From the NCBI RefSeq assembly GCF_003265705.1, contig NW_020312902.1:15688970-15752969 (forward strand): a stretch of 64,000 bases of DNA. Direction: 5' to 3'. The position numbers and the translations under genes are program-made. Below the pieces are notes generated by a model that was not told where the DNA came from, made no database searches, and saw only the letters and a list, made by a program, of their open reading frames with translations. The stretch is from Callorhinus ursinus. Its lineage: Eukaryota > Chordata > Mammalia > Carnivora > Otariidae. Shown in pieces: positions 1 to 11,705 of the stretch (within the stretch, counting starts at the first letter, position 1; each line of letters opens with the position of its first letter).

Positions 1-52
1 TTCCTTCCTTCCTTCCTTCCTTCCTTCCTTCCTTCCTTCCTTCCTTCCTTCT
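1..52. repeat. (TTCC)n simple repeat
   Basis: Thirteen TTCC units cut by the window edge; it is the degenerate tail of the minus-strand SINE that follows. Confidence 0.95.
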
Positions 53-242
53 CTTTGAGAGAGAGAGAGCATCAGCATGAGAGCAGGGGGAAGAGGCAGA
101 GGGAGAGGGAGAGAGAGAACCCTAAGCAGGATCCATGCCCACTAGCATGGAGCTCCACGCAGAGCTAAATCCCACGACCCAAGATCATGACCTGAACCGA
201 AATCAAGAGTTCAATGCTTAATTGACCGAGCCACCCAGGTCC
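53..242 (-). mobile_element. CAN-SINE
   Basis: Minus-strand copy: GA-rich middle, then GATCATGACCTGA and CCGAGCCACCCAGG head. Its tail is the TTCC repeat at the edge. Confidence 0.9.
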
Positions 243-340
243 CAGCCTTAGTTTCTTTTAATGATAGATGGTATATGGTAACCACAGGCTGGACCTAGAA
301 GTACCTACTGCTACCGGATTATTGTTTCAAGACTTTTTCA

Positions 341-525
341 GGGGTGCCTGGATGACTCAGTCGGTTAAGCATCTGATTTGGGCTCAGGTCATGATCTCAG
401 GGTTCTGGAATGAGGCCCCCCATCCATCTCTCCACTGAGTGGGGAGTCTGCTTCTCCCTCTCCCTCTGACCTTCTCCCAACTCGTGCTCTTTCTCTCAAA
501 TAAATAAATAAAATCTTTAAAAAAA
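341..525 (+). mobile_element. CAN-SINE
   Basis: Full-length copy; target duplication GACTTTTTCA at 331-340 and 526-535. Confidence 0.95.
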
Positions 526-621
526 GACTTTTTCAGTAAGCAAATATAAAAATACTGTTTTTAAAAGAAAAAATAATCTCAAGTTCATACTGATATTTCC
601 AGTTAAAATTTAAGAATACAG

Positions 622-986
622 TGGCACCTGGGTGGCTCAGTCAGTTGAGCATCTGACTCTTGGTTTCGGCTCAGGTCACGAGCTCAGGGTCGTGAGATCA
701 AGCCCTGCATTGACTCTATGTTGGGTATGAAGCCTGCTTAAGATTCTCTCCCTCTGGGAGTGCCTGAGTGGCTCAGTTGGTTATGCGTCTGCCTTAGGCT
801 CAGGTCATGATCCCAGGGTCCTGGGATTGAGTCCCACATCGGGCTCCCTGCTCAGCGGGAAGCCTGCTTCTCCCTCTCCCACTCCCTCTGCTTGTGTTCC
901 CTCTCTCTGTCAAATAAATAAATAAAATCTTAAAAAAAAAAAAGATTCTCTCTCTGCCCCCCCATAAATAAATTTAAAAAAATTTT
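622..986 (+). mobile_element. CAN-SINE (outer, older) split by a second SINE
   Basis: Older sub-type (GAGCATCTGACTCTTGG); target duplication AAGAATACAG (612-621) / AAGAACACAG (987-996). Interrupted at 756-941. Confidence 0.9.
756..941 (+). mobile_element. CAN-SINE nested in 622-986
   Basis: Same orientation as its host; duplicates the host's AAGATTCTCTCCCTCTG, seen again as AAGATTCTCTCTCTG after 941. Confidence 0.92.
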
Positions 987-1157
987 AAGAACACAGAATT
1001 TTTATTTATTTAATTTATATTGTGTTTCTTCTTCTCTTACTGAAAATCTTGGTTTCTAATATAATTACTTATTTGCTTTATCCTATTACATACTTACACT
1101 AGTTTCAGAATAATACCAATATTATTAACAATATGATCACTGAAAATAGGGTTTTTT

Positions 1158-1353
1158 GGGGTGCCTCGTGGCTCAGTCGGTTAAGCATCTGCCTTCAGTT
1201 CAGGTCATGATCCCAGGGTCCTGGAATACAGCCCCGCATCGGGCTCCCTACTGAGCGGGAAGTCCGCTTCTCCCTCTCCCTCTGCCCCTGCTTGTATGCT
1301 CTCTCTCTCTTGCTCACTCTCTCTCTCAAATAAATAAAATCTTAAAAAAAAAA
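1158..1353 (+). mobile_element. CAN-SINE
   Basis: Full-length; imperfect flanks AATAGGGTTTTTT / AAATGGTTTTTTT. Confidence 0.93.
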
Positions 1354-1431
1354 ATGGTTTTTTTTGGTCTTTGTGACATATCTATTAGAGATATACACTC
1401 ACATTACTGTGCTTTAAAATCTATGTGCATT

Positions 1432-1626
1432 GGGGTGCCTGGGTGGCTCAGTCGGTTGAACGTCTGCCTTCAGCTCAGGTCATGGTCCCAGGGTCCTGAG
1501 ATCAAGCCCCACGTCAAGTTCCCTGCTCCGCGGGAAGCCTGCTTCTCCTTCCCCCACTCCCCCTGCTTGTGTTCCCTCTCTCGCTGTGTCACTCTCTGTC
1601 AAATAAATAAATCTTTAAAAAAAAAT
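1432..1626 (+). mobile_element. CAN-SINE
   Basis: Perfect target duplication AAAATCTATGTGCATT just before 1432 and at 1627-1642. Confidence 0.96.
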
Positions 1627-1868
1627 AAAATCTATGTGCATTGTTATGGCATCAATTAGATATGCTGTGAATTTCATTTGTTTCATTTTGCTTTTAGTTT
1701 TTAGGAAATATTGGCAGGCCAACTTTAAGGTGGTCCCCATAATTCCTCCTCACTCCAGGGTTCACATCTTAAGTGTGAGCAACACCTGCAACTTGCTTCT
1801 TGCCAATAGAATATGGCAAAAGTGGAGGTATTTTACAGATATAATTAAGATCCCAAATCAATTGTTCT

Positions 1869-2063
1869 TTTTAAAGATTTATTTATTTACTTCAGAGAGA
1901 AAGAAAAAGAGGGAGCAGGGGATGGGGTAGAAGGGGAGAGAGGCAAGCAGAATCCCCGGTGAGAGGGGAGTCCATCACGGGGCTTGATCCCAGGACCCTG
2001 AGATCATGACCTGAGCCGAAACTGAGAGTTGGACGCTCAACTGACTGAGCTACCCAGGAGCCC
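1869..2063 (-). mobile_element. CAN-SINE
   Basis: Minus copy; flanks AAATCAATTGTTCTT / AAATCAACTGATTTT. Confidence 0.93.
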
Positions 2064-2079
2064 TAAAATCAACTGATTT

Positions 2080-2937
2080 TTTAATGTTTTAATTTTTATT
2101 GTAGTAAAATACACCTAACACTTACCATCTTAACCATCTTTAAGTTTATAATTCAGTAGTGTTAAGTACATGCACATCCATAAGTGCAACCAATCTCTAG
2201 AATTCTTTTCTTACAAAACTGAAACTCTGTACCCATTAAACACTAACTCTCCATTCCCTCCGTTCAGCCCCTGGCAACCACCATTCTATTTTCTGTCTCT
2301 ATGAATTAAACTCTTCCCGGTACCACATATAAATGGAAACATACAATATTTGTCTTTTTGTGACTTTTCTCACTTTAGCATAATGTCCTCAAGGTTCAGC
2401 CATGTTGTAGCATGGGTCAGAATTTGCTTCCCTTTTAAGGCTGAATAATTTTCTATCGTATGCATATACCACATTTTGTCTACCCATTCATCTGTGGATG
2501 GACACATGGGCTGCTTCCACCTTCTGGCTATTGTGAATAATGCTATGAACATGGGTATAGAAATATCTCTTTGAGACCCTGCTTTCAATTCTTTTGGATA
2601 TATACCCAGAAGTGGATTGCTACATCATATGGTAATTCTATGTTTAACTTTTTTGAGGAACCACTGTACTATTTTCCACAATGGCTGCACCATTTTACAA
2701 CCCTCCCAGCAAAGCACAAGGGTTCCAATTTCTCCACATCCTTGTCAACACTTGTTATTTTCTGGTGTGTGCTTTTTGTTCTTAAGATTTTATTTTTTAA
2801 GTAATCACTACACCCAACGTGGGGCTCGAACTTACAACCCCAAGATCAAGAGTCTCATGCTCCACTGACTGAGCCAGCCAGGCGCCCCTTTTGTTTTTTA
2901 AATAGCATCCTTCCTAATGGATGTGAGGCCAAATCAA
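2080..2937 (-). mobile_element. L1 3' end
   Basis: Reads on the minus strand as the familiar L1 end: ATTGCTACATC..ATATACCCAGAAG, TTGAGGACATTATGC and CACTACTGAATTATAAAC type wording. Split by the SINE at 2783-2888. Confidence 0.9.
2783..2888 (-). mobile_element. CAN-SINE, short sub-type
   Basis: Body AAGTAATCACTACACCCAAC..GTGGGGCTCGAAC..GAGCCAGCCAGGCGCCCC without the CT-rich middle. Inserted in the L1 at 2080-2937. Confidence 0.88.
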
Positions 2938-2999
2938 ATAATTTTGAGTTATTAAAAGGGAAATTATCTTTGATGGACTTGACTGAATCAGGTAAAAAG

Positions 3000-3330
3000 C
3001 CTTAAAACAAAGGACTGTACACTCCCCCCTCCACACACACCTTTCTGCACTGCTTGCTTTGAAGAAGCAAGCTGCCTTGAATCCTACAGCTACAAGGAAA
3101 GGAATTCTGCCAACAACCAGAGAGAACTTGGAAGCAGATTCATCCCCAGTAGAGACTCTAAATAAGAATGCAGCCCAGCAAACACTTTGATTTCAGATTT
3201 ATGAGACCCTGTGAGACCCTGGTGAGGTCTAAGCTGTACCCAGACTACTGACCCAAAGGGGTAATAATAAATGTGTGTTCTTTTAAGCCACTGATTTTGT
3301 GATCATCTGCTTTACAGCAAAAAAAAACAG
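3000..3330 (+). mobile_element. Ancient dispersed repeat, family unresolved (LTR-like)
   Basis: GAATTCTGCCAACAACCAGAG..AATAAGAATGCAGCCC..ATAATAAATGTGTGTTC..TTAAGCCACTGATTTTGTG is wording I know from an old mammalian repeat, but I cannot name the family. Confidence 0.4.
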
Positions 3331-3720
3331 AGGAAAAATATTAATTTTGATTTCTCTTATAATTATATAAATTTTTACATGATTCCAAAGTCATAAATCT
3401 AAGAACAAGATATATTCAGAGAAGTTGGCTTCCTGTCCTCTCCATCTGTTCCCTCCTTCTCCCATAGATTACCATTTAAAAAATATTATGGTTAACCCTT
3501 CCATTTAAAAGTATAAAGAAAAACATGTTTTCTTATATAAGTGAAACTTACTATAGATACTTTTCTCCCCATTTGCTTTTCTTTTCTTTTTTAAGGTGCA
3601 ATGGCGATAGTTTTATTTTGGTTCCAACACCACCATACACTTGATTCCATATCCCTGAATATTCAACAACTTTTTAGGCTATATGAAAAAGAATTTTTTG
3701 CTTGATTAATTTGCTGGACT

Positions 3721-3916
3721 TTTTTTTTTTTAAGATTTTTATTTATTTGACAGAGAGAGACACAGCGAGAGAGGGAACACAGGCAGGGGGAATGAGAGAG
3801 GGAGAAGCAGGCTTCCCGCAGAGCGAGGAGCCTGATGCAGGGCTCGATCCCAGGACCCTGGGATCATGACCTGAGCCGAAGGCAGATGCTTAACAACTGA
3901 GCCACCCAGGCACCTC
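3721..3916 (-). mobile_element. CAN-SINE
   Basis: Flanks TTGCTGGACT (3711-3720) / TTGCTGGACA (3918-3927). Confidence 0.94.
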
Positions 3917-4199
3917 TTTGCTGGACATTTTAAATAACAATCTGAGAACACTGCACAGACATTCCTGATGAGGCAGTCCCACTGGTCATCTTCATCGGTG
4001 GTATCACTATCACCATCAGATCTTTTACTGCCCAGAATGATGAGGATTCATAATTCCCAAACACAACTGCCTAATGTATACTGAAATATCTGAAATACAG
4101 TAGTTAGATTTATGCATTTAAAGAGACATCTTGTTAACTTAGAATGTATTCTATTTATATGATCAAGATCATAAATCTATAAACCATGCTGTATGAATT

Positions 4200-4445
4200 A
4201 CAAGAAAGGATGTAAGTTCCCTATGGTAAGCTGATCGCACTGGGGCCCCAGTGAATACCCTCTCTAAGGGTATTAACTTTGTAACTTCGTAGTCCCCTCC
4301 CTTTCTGACTCTAGGCTTGGTCATGGGACTTGCTCTGGCCAATGGGACAGAATCAAACCCAAGCAGAGAATTGACAAAGCACGCACACATTTCCACTTCC
4401 TTCCATGGACCCATCGCTGCCATGAAAAGACACTTGTGCTAGTTA
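4200..4445 (+). mobile_element. Ancient dispersed repeat, family unresolved
   Basis: CTAGGCTTGGTCATGGGACTT and CTCTGGCCAATGGGACAG are familiar repeat wording, possibly MaLR-like. Confidence 0.35.
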
Positions 4446-4484
4446 CTACAAACACTACTTCAACTAATAGCCATCTGTGAATAT

Positions 4485-4800
4485 CTTTTCACAGTTTTGC
4501 TCCTATCTCTGGGATTCCTAGAAGTGGAATTGCTGCATCAAAGGGTAAGTAGATCTGTTTTGCTGGATACTGGTATGTTCTCTTCCACAGAGAGAGCGCC
4601 ATTTTGCATCCCACTATGAACACATGGAAGTGCCTGTTTCCCCACAGCTTGACAACAGGATATGCTATCAAACTTGGAATCTACTAATCTGATAAGGGAG
4701 AAGTGGTATCTGAGGGTAGTTTAACTTGAATTTCTCTTACTTTGAGTGAGACGAACATCTTTCTTTTCATGTGTTTACGGACCATTTGCTTGAAACATCA
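4485..4800 (-). mobile_element. Old L1 fragment
   Basis: CCTAGAAGTGGAATTGCTGC and GTGCCTGTTTCCCCACA are diagnostic of antisense L1 3' sequence. Confidence 0.75.
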
Positions 4801-5017
4801 ACATTTAACCCAGAGAGCTTTTTGGTTGGTGTCATCTCCAGGAGCCTCAGAAAAGATAAATTAATAAAACAGTGACTTCTCTTAGCTCTGTCACTGGCCA
4901 CTATAGTCTGAAGTGAAAGCATTGTCCGGCATTGACTGTTTTTCTTCTACCAGATCATGGGGGCAAACAGTCACCCTAAATGTATTACATTTACCCTCAA
5001 GTAAAAGGCAAAAACAG

Positions 5018-5396
5018 GGGCACCTGGGTGGCTCAGTTAGCTGGGCCTCTGCCTTCAGCTCACGTCATGATCCCGAGGTCCTGGGATCAAGTCCTGCATC
5101 GGGCTCCCTGCTCAGTGGGGCACCTGCTTCTCCCTCTTCCTCTGTTGCTCAGCCTGCTCATGCTCTCTCTCTCAAATAAATAAAAACTTTATTTTTTAAA
5201 GATTTTACTTATTTATGAGAGAGAGCACGAGCAGGGAGGAAGGGTAGAGGGAGAAAGAGACTCCCTGCTGAGCAAGGAACCCAACAGGGGGCTTGATCCC
5301 AGGACCCCGGGATCATGACCTGAGCCAAAAGCAGACGCTTAACCGACTAAGCCACCCAGGCGTCCCTAACTAACTAAAATCTTAAAAAAAAAAAAA
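5018..5396 (+). mobile_element. CAN-SINE (outer) split by an inverted SINE
   Basis: Target duplication AAAAGGCAAAAACAG / AAAAGGCAAAAGCAG (second copy from about 5397). A minus-strand copy sits in its tail. Confidence 0.9.
5190..5366 (-). mobile_element. CAN-SINE nested, opposite orientation
   Basis: Begins TTTTTTAAAGATTTTACTT and ends GCCACCCAGGCGTCCC; inserted in the A-rich tail of the plus copy, making a tail-to-tail inverted pair. Confidence 0.92.
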
Positions 5397-5484
5397 AAAA
5401 GGCAAAAGCAGATCCTCAAGTAAAGAATCTCCATGTAATGGTACCTCCCTTTGCTTTATTCTTTGGTGCATTCTTCTTTGCTGT

Positions 5485-5600
5485 GTAACCCTAAACAAGC
5501 CATTTAAATTCTCTGCATTTGTTTCTTTATGTATCAAAACATGATGATACTATCTACTTTGCAGGGTAGTTTTTAGAATCAAATAAAAGAATTAAAATAT
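5485..5600 (+). mobile_element. MIR fossil
   Basis: GTGTAACCCTAAACAAGCC and GATGATACTATCTACTTTGC follow the MIR core order. Confidence 0.6.
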
Positions 5601-7312
5601 GTGAAAATTGCCTTCTGGGCTGAATGTACTATATAAATGAAGCAACTGTTATTCATTTGAAAGATACTACCACTGCAAAACACAGCCACTGTTTACAAGA
5701 AAAAGATTGGAGGCAGAAGGACTTGGTAGGACGTGAGATACAGAGGCCATCCACTGCGGCAGAGCAGACCCTTCCTCAGGGAGCCGTGATTTTACTTTTT
5801 GGCTCAGGAAACTAACCCCCTCCTTGCATAGTTTACATCAGGAAACACAGAGTATTTATGGGTGTTCTCAGAGATCACCCAGCTGGATCAGACCTGGAGG
5901 GTTGTGGGACAGAAAGCACCAAGACAGGGGAGGCAGCCTGTCTGCAGAAAGCGAGACTGGGGCACAGCAGGAGCAGTCATAAGCATGCTGGATTAGAAGA
6001 CAAAACAAGCATGTATTAAGTGGCATCTGGGCTCAGTGGTCTGAGCTCCCAGATCACCAACCCCATAGTCAGCACGTAAAGCCCCTCTACAAAGGCCTTG
6101 GCCAGCAGCTGCCCAGACCTTACTGGGACAACTTCAGAGATGGCAAGTTTACTGCCTCCCAAGGTCTATCCATGTTAGAAAATGCTTCCACGGGGCGCCT
6201 GGGTGGCTCAGTCGGTTAAGCATCCGGTTCTTGATTTTGGCTCGGGTCAGGATCTCAGGGTCATGGGATCCAGCCCTGAGACAGGCTCCATGCTCAGTGG
6301 GGAGTCTCCTTGATATTCTGTCTCCTTCTCCCCCTACTCCTACCCCTGTGTGCACTCTTTCTCTCTAATAAATGAATCTTAAAAGAAAAAAAGAAAGAAA
6401 ATGCTCCCACATCCAAAAGAATAGTTAAGAGCTTTCTAGTTCTCTCCTCTGGTTAAGAAAGAAAAAGTCCAATCCCTCTTCCATATGGCTAGACCTCAAT
6501 ATTTTTAAAACACCTGTTGTAGGTCATAGTTCACCACTCCCCACACCTCATCCCAAAGTCTTTTCTTCTCCAGACTAAATGTTTCCAGTCTCCTTACTTT
6601 TAAAGCCATTCCTCACAGACCACAGTGTAAGAAAGCTTTTGCCAGTCTGAAAGTCACTGTTCTGGGGATACACTCTGATTGTCAATGTCCCTTGTAGAAT
6701 GTGGCATCCAAGGCACTGTTGGGTTGGAGATGGAACATGAAGCAGGCACTTACCTGAGTACGCGTGTAAAGACTAGAGCCCCCCAGCTGTCTATGTGTCT
6801 GCCCACATACTTCCAAAGTTCCCTACCAATCAGACTTAGGAAGGGGGTTGAAAATAACCAATTTGGGGTGATCTGGTTATAGGAAGAGGCAGCCACAACT
6901 TATGAGTGATCACATTTTGGTGCTTGGGCCAGACTCCTTCCCAGATTTCTTCTTGCCTGGAGGGATGAATAGGGAGAGAACATGAGGGTGAACTTGGAAG
7001 TTTAGCTGGGTTTTCCAAGAGCCATGGAGTTTCCTAGGCCTAAAGGCCCCCAGCCTCAAAGAACTTCCTTAACATTGGAGTAAAACCAATCTTGACGTTA
7101 ACCAAAAACTGGAAGATTCTTGTGACTCATTCTGTGGACTTCAAAGGCTACACAGTGCTTCCTTGGTGGCTGGGCTGCCTAGTGGCCATGACTACAGGTT
7201 ACAGCACGTGGCAACTGTATGGCCAGGAGTCACTCAGCCTCATGGAATCTCCTTCATGGAGGAGAGGTGGGCACTTTTTGACCACCTTCACTCACTTAAT
7301 CTGTTCTCTGTA
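5601..7312. other. Unassigned intron sequence
   Basis: Apart from the SINE at 6192-6395, no repeat, exon or motif is recognisable. Confidence 0.6.
6192..6395 (+). mobile_element. CAN-SINE
   Basis: Target duplication AGAAAATGCTTCCAC (6177-6191) / AGAAAATGCTCCCAC (6396-6410). Confidence 0.95.
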
Positions 7313-7605
7313 CCTATTAGGTTTTTCTTCTTTTTGGGGGGTGGGGAGGTTTGTTTGGTTCCACATATAAGTGAGATCATATGGTAATTGTTTTTCTTTG
7401 CCTGACTTATTTCACTTAGCATAATGCCCTCAAAGTTCATCCATGTTGTCATAAATGGCAAGATTTCTTTCGTTTTTATGGCTGAATATTATTCCATTGT
7501 ATGAAAAATGGCATTTTCTTTATTCATTCATCCACTGATGGACACTTAAGTTGCTTCCTTGTCTTGGCTATTGTAAATAATGCTGCAATTGAGTTGTATC
7601 CTTTT
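7313..7605 (-). mobile_element. L1 3' end
   Basis: CACTTAGCATAATGCCCTCA, GGCTGAATATTATTCCATTG and CATCCACTGATGGACAC, read antisense. Confidence 0.9.
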
Positions 7606-7805
7606 TTTTTTTTTAAGGTATTTTTTATTTATTTATTTGACAGAGAGGTAGAGAGCACAGGTAGGCAGAGGGGCAGGCAGAGGGAAAGGAAGAAGCAGGC
7701 TTTCTGCTGAGGAGGGAGCCCAATGCGGGGCTCGATCCCAGGATCCTGGGATCATGACCTGAGCCGAAGGCAGTTGCTTAACTGACTGAGCCACCCAGGC
7801 GCCCC
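7606..7805 (-). mobile_element. CAN-SINE
   Basis: Perfect target duplication GAGTTGTATCCTTTT at 7591-7605 and 7806-7820. Confidence 0.97.
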
Positions 7806-7821
7806 GAGTTGTATCCTTTTA

Positions 7822-8140
7822 TAAGAAACCGGTGATCTAGTAATAAACTGTTTTCTGAGTTCTGTGAGCTGTTCTAACAAATTATTGAATGACGCCGAGG
7901 AGGGAGTCGTGGGAACTCTGATTTATAGCCATTTGGTTAGAAGTACAGGTGACAACCTGGGGCTTATGATTGGCATCTGCAGTAGGAGCAGTCTTGTGAG
8001 ACTGAGCCCTTACTTGTGGGATCAGACAGTAACTCCAAGGAAATAGTATCAGAAGTGAACTGAATTGTAGAACACCCAGTTGGGTGTCCAATAGAACTGG
8101 AGATTAGAGTGGTGTGGACAAACCACACATCTGGTCACAT
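7822..8140 (+). mobile_element. Ancient dispersed repeat, family unresolved
   Basis: GAGTTCTGTGAGCTGTTC, GAGGAGGGAGTCGTGGGAAC and TACAGGTGACAACCTGGGGC are a recurring mammalian repeat; it lies right of a SINE. Confidence 0.45.
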
Positions 8141-8189
8141 AAGTGAGTACAGCAGTGGAGAAAAACAGTGCATTCTCCTTTCACTACAA

Positions 8190-8480
8190 TACAAAGGAAC
8201 ACTGTCCAACCATTACAAACACTGCCACTGATCTCTATTCACTTAGCTAGAAAGACTTCTATGATGTGACATTGGGTGAAGAAAGCATGCTAATACATAC
8301 AGTATTAAGTTAGTAAAACTGTCTATTTTGTGTAGAAACACGTCTAGAAGGATGGTAAAAGGTTAATAGTAGCTATCTTAGGGGCTGGGAGTTAGATAAT
8401 GTTTATTTTTCATTTTCAATTATATGCCTGTTTAAATTACAAAGTAATACAGGCTTATTATACAAAATTCAAACAGACGT
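8190..8480 (+). mobile_element. Probable old L1 fragment
   Basis: Wording such as AGACTTCTATGATGTGACATT and GGTTAATAGTAGCTATC resembles L1M-class 3' ends. Confidence 0.5.
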
Positions 8481-9916
8481 GTATAAAGTAAAAAATGAAA
8501 CTCTTTTCCCATCAGTCCCCCTTCTCAGATATAACCACTGTTAATGTTTGGCATGCCTTCTTCAAGATTTTATTTCAAGCATATATAATCAAACTCATCC
8601 TTTTTTCTTACTTTTTAAAAATAAAAATACACTCTACCCACTGTCCTGTGACTAGCTTTTTTCATGTTTTCAACATTGCTTGGATTTTTTTTAACAGCAT
8701 TTTTTAAACTGGAAAAACAATAGTTATTTTTGTTTGGGGGAATAAAAGTGCATCAGCCAGGATGGAACACAATGTATGTGTGATGAGTGGCCCAGTGAAG
8801 AGAGGCACAGGACAAAGGCTTCCTGTGTTCAGGTTACCATGCTAGCCAATATGGGTGGGGACCCTGACATGCCCAGTCAGCCCAGGAAACTGGTAAGTGT
8901 CCTGTTCTCTCTGAATCTTTGAACCCAGAGAGAGACTGTTAGAGCTAGGGCTAGGGCTCAGGAAGGCATAGACACTGGGTTGCAACCTGTCCCAGAGAGG
9001 CCTCCCCTGAGCCAGTGCCCCTAGATGCAGTTTCCATGGACCCAAGCAGGACAAGGCAGAGGAAGGCTACCCACTGCGATTTCAGAGGCCCCCTGCTGCA
9101 TGCCAGCAAACCACCGCCCATTGCGTGGGCTTGCTACAATCCCTCTTGAAAAGCACTCAAGTTCCTTTCTCTTTTCCTCCCCTGGTTCTAATTTCTATTG
9201 TCATATTCCTGGAGAAGGGGCTCTGTGAGGGGTCAGAAATGCTGCTGGAACCTCATCAGAACTCTGCGGGGAGGGGCAGGCCGGTCTCCTGGCCCCTGAG
9301 TACTGGAGAGAAATCAAACAACAAGCCTGTCTGCCCTGCAAGGCAAGAAGACAGGCCTGGCTGTGGAGACCCAGCACCAGGAGAACCAGAGCAGAGCTGT
9401 GTCTGGCTTAGGGAAGCCATTTATTTCCCACTGAGAGCACTATGAAGAAACTGAGCAAGAAAGCAGAACCCCTTGCATTGGCAGATCACTGCATGGTATT
9501 CAAAGCTGTTCCGGTAACCACACCAGAGAGCACACCCTGAAGTGGTGACTTGTCCTGTGGTATTGGCCTGGGGCCGCTTCTCAGGGCTTACTGTCCTGTC
9601 CTCTGGGCAGTTCTTTAAAAAATTCACTCGTGGTTATCCTTTTGGTTGTTCTTTTCTGATAATAACACCCATGCTCTGTGCAGAAAATTCTAAAATGGCA
9701 GGAACGTCCCAAAAGGAAAATGTCAATGACTCATAACTGTATCATCCTAAAATGGCCTCTGTGATACATCTTCACTTATCTCTTCCAGTCATCTACATGG
9801 ACGTGTATATATTAGTAACAGGATCAGGACCCAACTCTATACAGTGTTGTAATATGCTTCTTTTTTTCCTTTTAAGCCTGTTTCCTTTTTTTCTTGCAAT
9901 ATGCTCTTCAATATGC
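8481..9916. other. Unassigned intron sequence
   Basis: No firm element. A short GCTAGGGCTAGGGCTC run at 8944-8960 is too brief to call. Frames here (such as 9125-9445) lack coding character. Confidence 0.5.
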
Positions 9917-10111
9917 TTTTTTTTTTAAAGATTTTATTTATTTATTTAACAGAGACACAGCGAGAGAGGGAACACAAGCAGGGGGGAGTGTGGGGGGAGA
10001 AGCAGGCTTCCCGCCAAGCAGGGAGCCCGATGCGGGGCTCAAACCCAGGACCCTGGGATCATGACCTGAGCTGAAGGCAGATGCTTAATGACTGAGCCAC
10101 CCAGGCGGCCC
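9917..10111 (-). mobile_element. CAN-SINE
   Basis: Flanks CAATATGCTT on both sides (about 9908 and 10115). Confidence 0.94.
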
Positions 10112-10164
10112 TTGCAATATGCTTCTTAAACGACAACATAAATGATATTAATTGCTTTCATGTA

Positions 10165-10265
10165 TTATGTCAGCTACTGTACTAGGGGCATTAAATATAT
10201 TAGGAAGTAGATATCACTATTACTCATTTCATAGATGAAATAACCAAGTCTTAGAGATACGCAAC
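10165..10265 (-). mobile_element. MIR fossil
   Basis: CAGCTACTGTACTAGGGGC and CATTTCATAGATGAAATAACC, antisense MIR. Confidence 0.6.
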
Positions 10266-10570
10266 CTGCCTCCTGAGCTCCTGCTCCCTTCCATGCTATT
10301 CTCCAGCCTCCTTCATTGAACATTCCATCATGAGCCATTAGGGTACCAAAGGGCTTTACCTCCTGCAGAGGTCCTGAGTCTACACCTAACTCTCCAGCTT
10401 GCCAGAGGCTGACACTGCCCCCTGCAGGGAGCACCCCTGAAATGCAGGTGCTAGAGACAGAGGAGCCACATTTTGCTCAGAGCCAACCAATTAACACTCC
10501 ACAGGGGGCCAGAGATGTGAGAACTAGTCTGAGGGTGAATTATCCTAGCTTAATGCCTGTATTGAATAAC

Positions 10571-10835
10571 GCTTTTCTTTTTTCTTTTTTTTTTTTGGTT
10601 TTTTAGAGATTTTTTTTGTTTTTTTGTTTTTTTGTTTTTTTTTTGACAGAGAGATAGCACAAGTAAGCAGAGCAGTAGGCAGAGGGAGAGGGAGAAGCAG
10701 GCTCTCCACTGATCAGGGAGCCCGCCGTGGGGCTCCATCCCTAGAGATTTTTATTTTTAAGTAATCTCTACACCCAACGTGAACCCCAAGATCAGGAGTC
10801 ACATGCTCTACCGACTGAGCCAGAGAGACGCCCCT
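10571..10835 (-). mobile_element. Composite of two minus-strand CAN-SINEs
   Basis: 10571-10740 is a headless standard copy with an expanded poly-T tail; 10741-10835 is a short sub-type copy (CTCTACACCCAACGTG). Outer flanks AATAACGCTTTTC / AATAACCGTTTTC suggest one copy landed in the other. Confidence 0.8.
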
Positions 10836-11104
10836 CCAATAACCGTTTTCTACTAAGAACCTCAAAGCATTTCATGTGGTTCTCCAAGTAAGATACAGAC
10901 CCATGTAAGCTAAAGGAATTTGCCTCAAATCACGCAGCAACTCAGCAGGAAATGCATTCACCCCTCCTCAACAAACCTCTAGGTACTGTGATCCTTCAGT
11001 CATGGGCGGGGGCATGGGCCCCAGCTAAGGCATTCCACAGGGTATCTGGATATATCGCTGAGATTTAAAGATGGCCACCTCTCCACGTAGGTAGTTATTC
11101 AGAA

Positions 11105-11330
11105 GTGGAAAATACTAAGTCAGAGGTTTTTCAGTAGAAGGCCAGATAGCAAATATTTTATGCTTTGAGGGCCACATAGTATCTGTTATGAACTACTCAA
11201 TTCTGCTGTTGTACAAAAAATGCCATAGATAGTGGGTAGTGGGCATGGCTGTGTTCCAATAAAATTTTATTTACAAAAACAGGTGGCCATCAGGATTTGG
11301 CCTGCAGGCTGTACTTTGCCAACCTGAGTC
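11105..11330 (+). mobile_element. hAT-type DNA transposon fossil
   Basis: AAGGCCAGATAGCAAATATT, GGCTGTGTTCCAATAAAATT and TTATTTACAAAAACAGG followed by TTTGGCCTGCAGGCTG: a widespread mammalian non-autonomous hAT family; sub-family not assigned. Confidence 0.7.
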
Positions 11331-11705
11331 TTCCCTAGAAACACCTAAATTTAATACTGGATAGACTATAATTTACATGCAAACCACTTAAATTTTAGGG
11401 CATAATCTCATTTCTGAGGGGCTGGCCTGTTTTTGTTTTTTTTTTTTTCCAGTGGAGTATCTTTCAACTATTAATCTAAAATATTGGGAAATTGCAGAAA
11501 AATCAAGGATTGTTTTGCCTTTTGGTTGGTCAGTATTACTAACAGATGAAAGGGAAAATATTTTACAGACCATAGCAACCAGAAAAGAGGATAAATCAGG
11601 CTGAAGGAAAGAAAACGTCAAGAAAATTAAAATGAGTATGAGGAAGAAAAATGATATTAATATAACCAGGCAGTTCCATTTGGCTTCAGTTAGCTGACTG
11701 GGGCA

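Noticed and set aside
2370..2588. 72-codon minus-strand frame resembling protein
   Set aside because: It is the 3' end of an L1 element, not a cellular gene.
3739..3951. Many frames containing GGSVVKHLPSAQVMIPGSWD-like peptides
   Set aside because: These recur throughout the window because they translate the head of the CAN-SINE.
8944..8960. Interstitial telomere-like repeat
   Set aside because: Only about two and a half GGGCTA units; too short and not TTAGGG.
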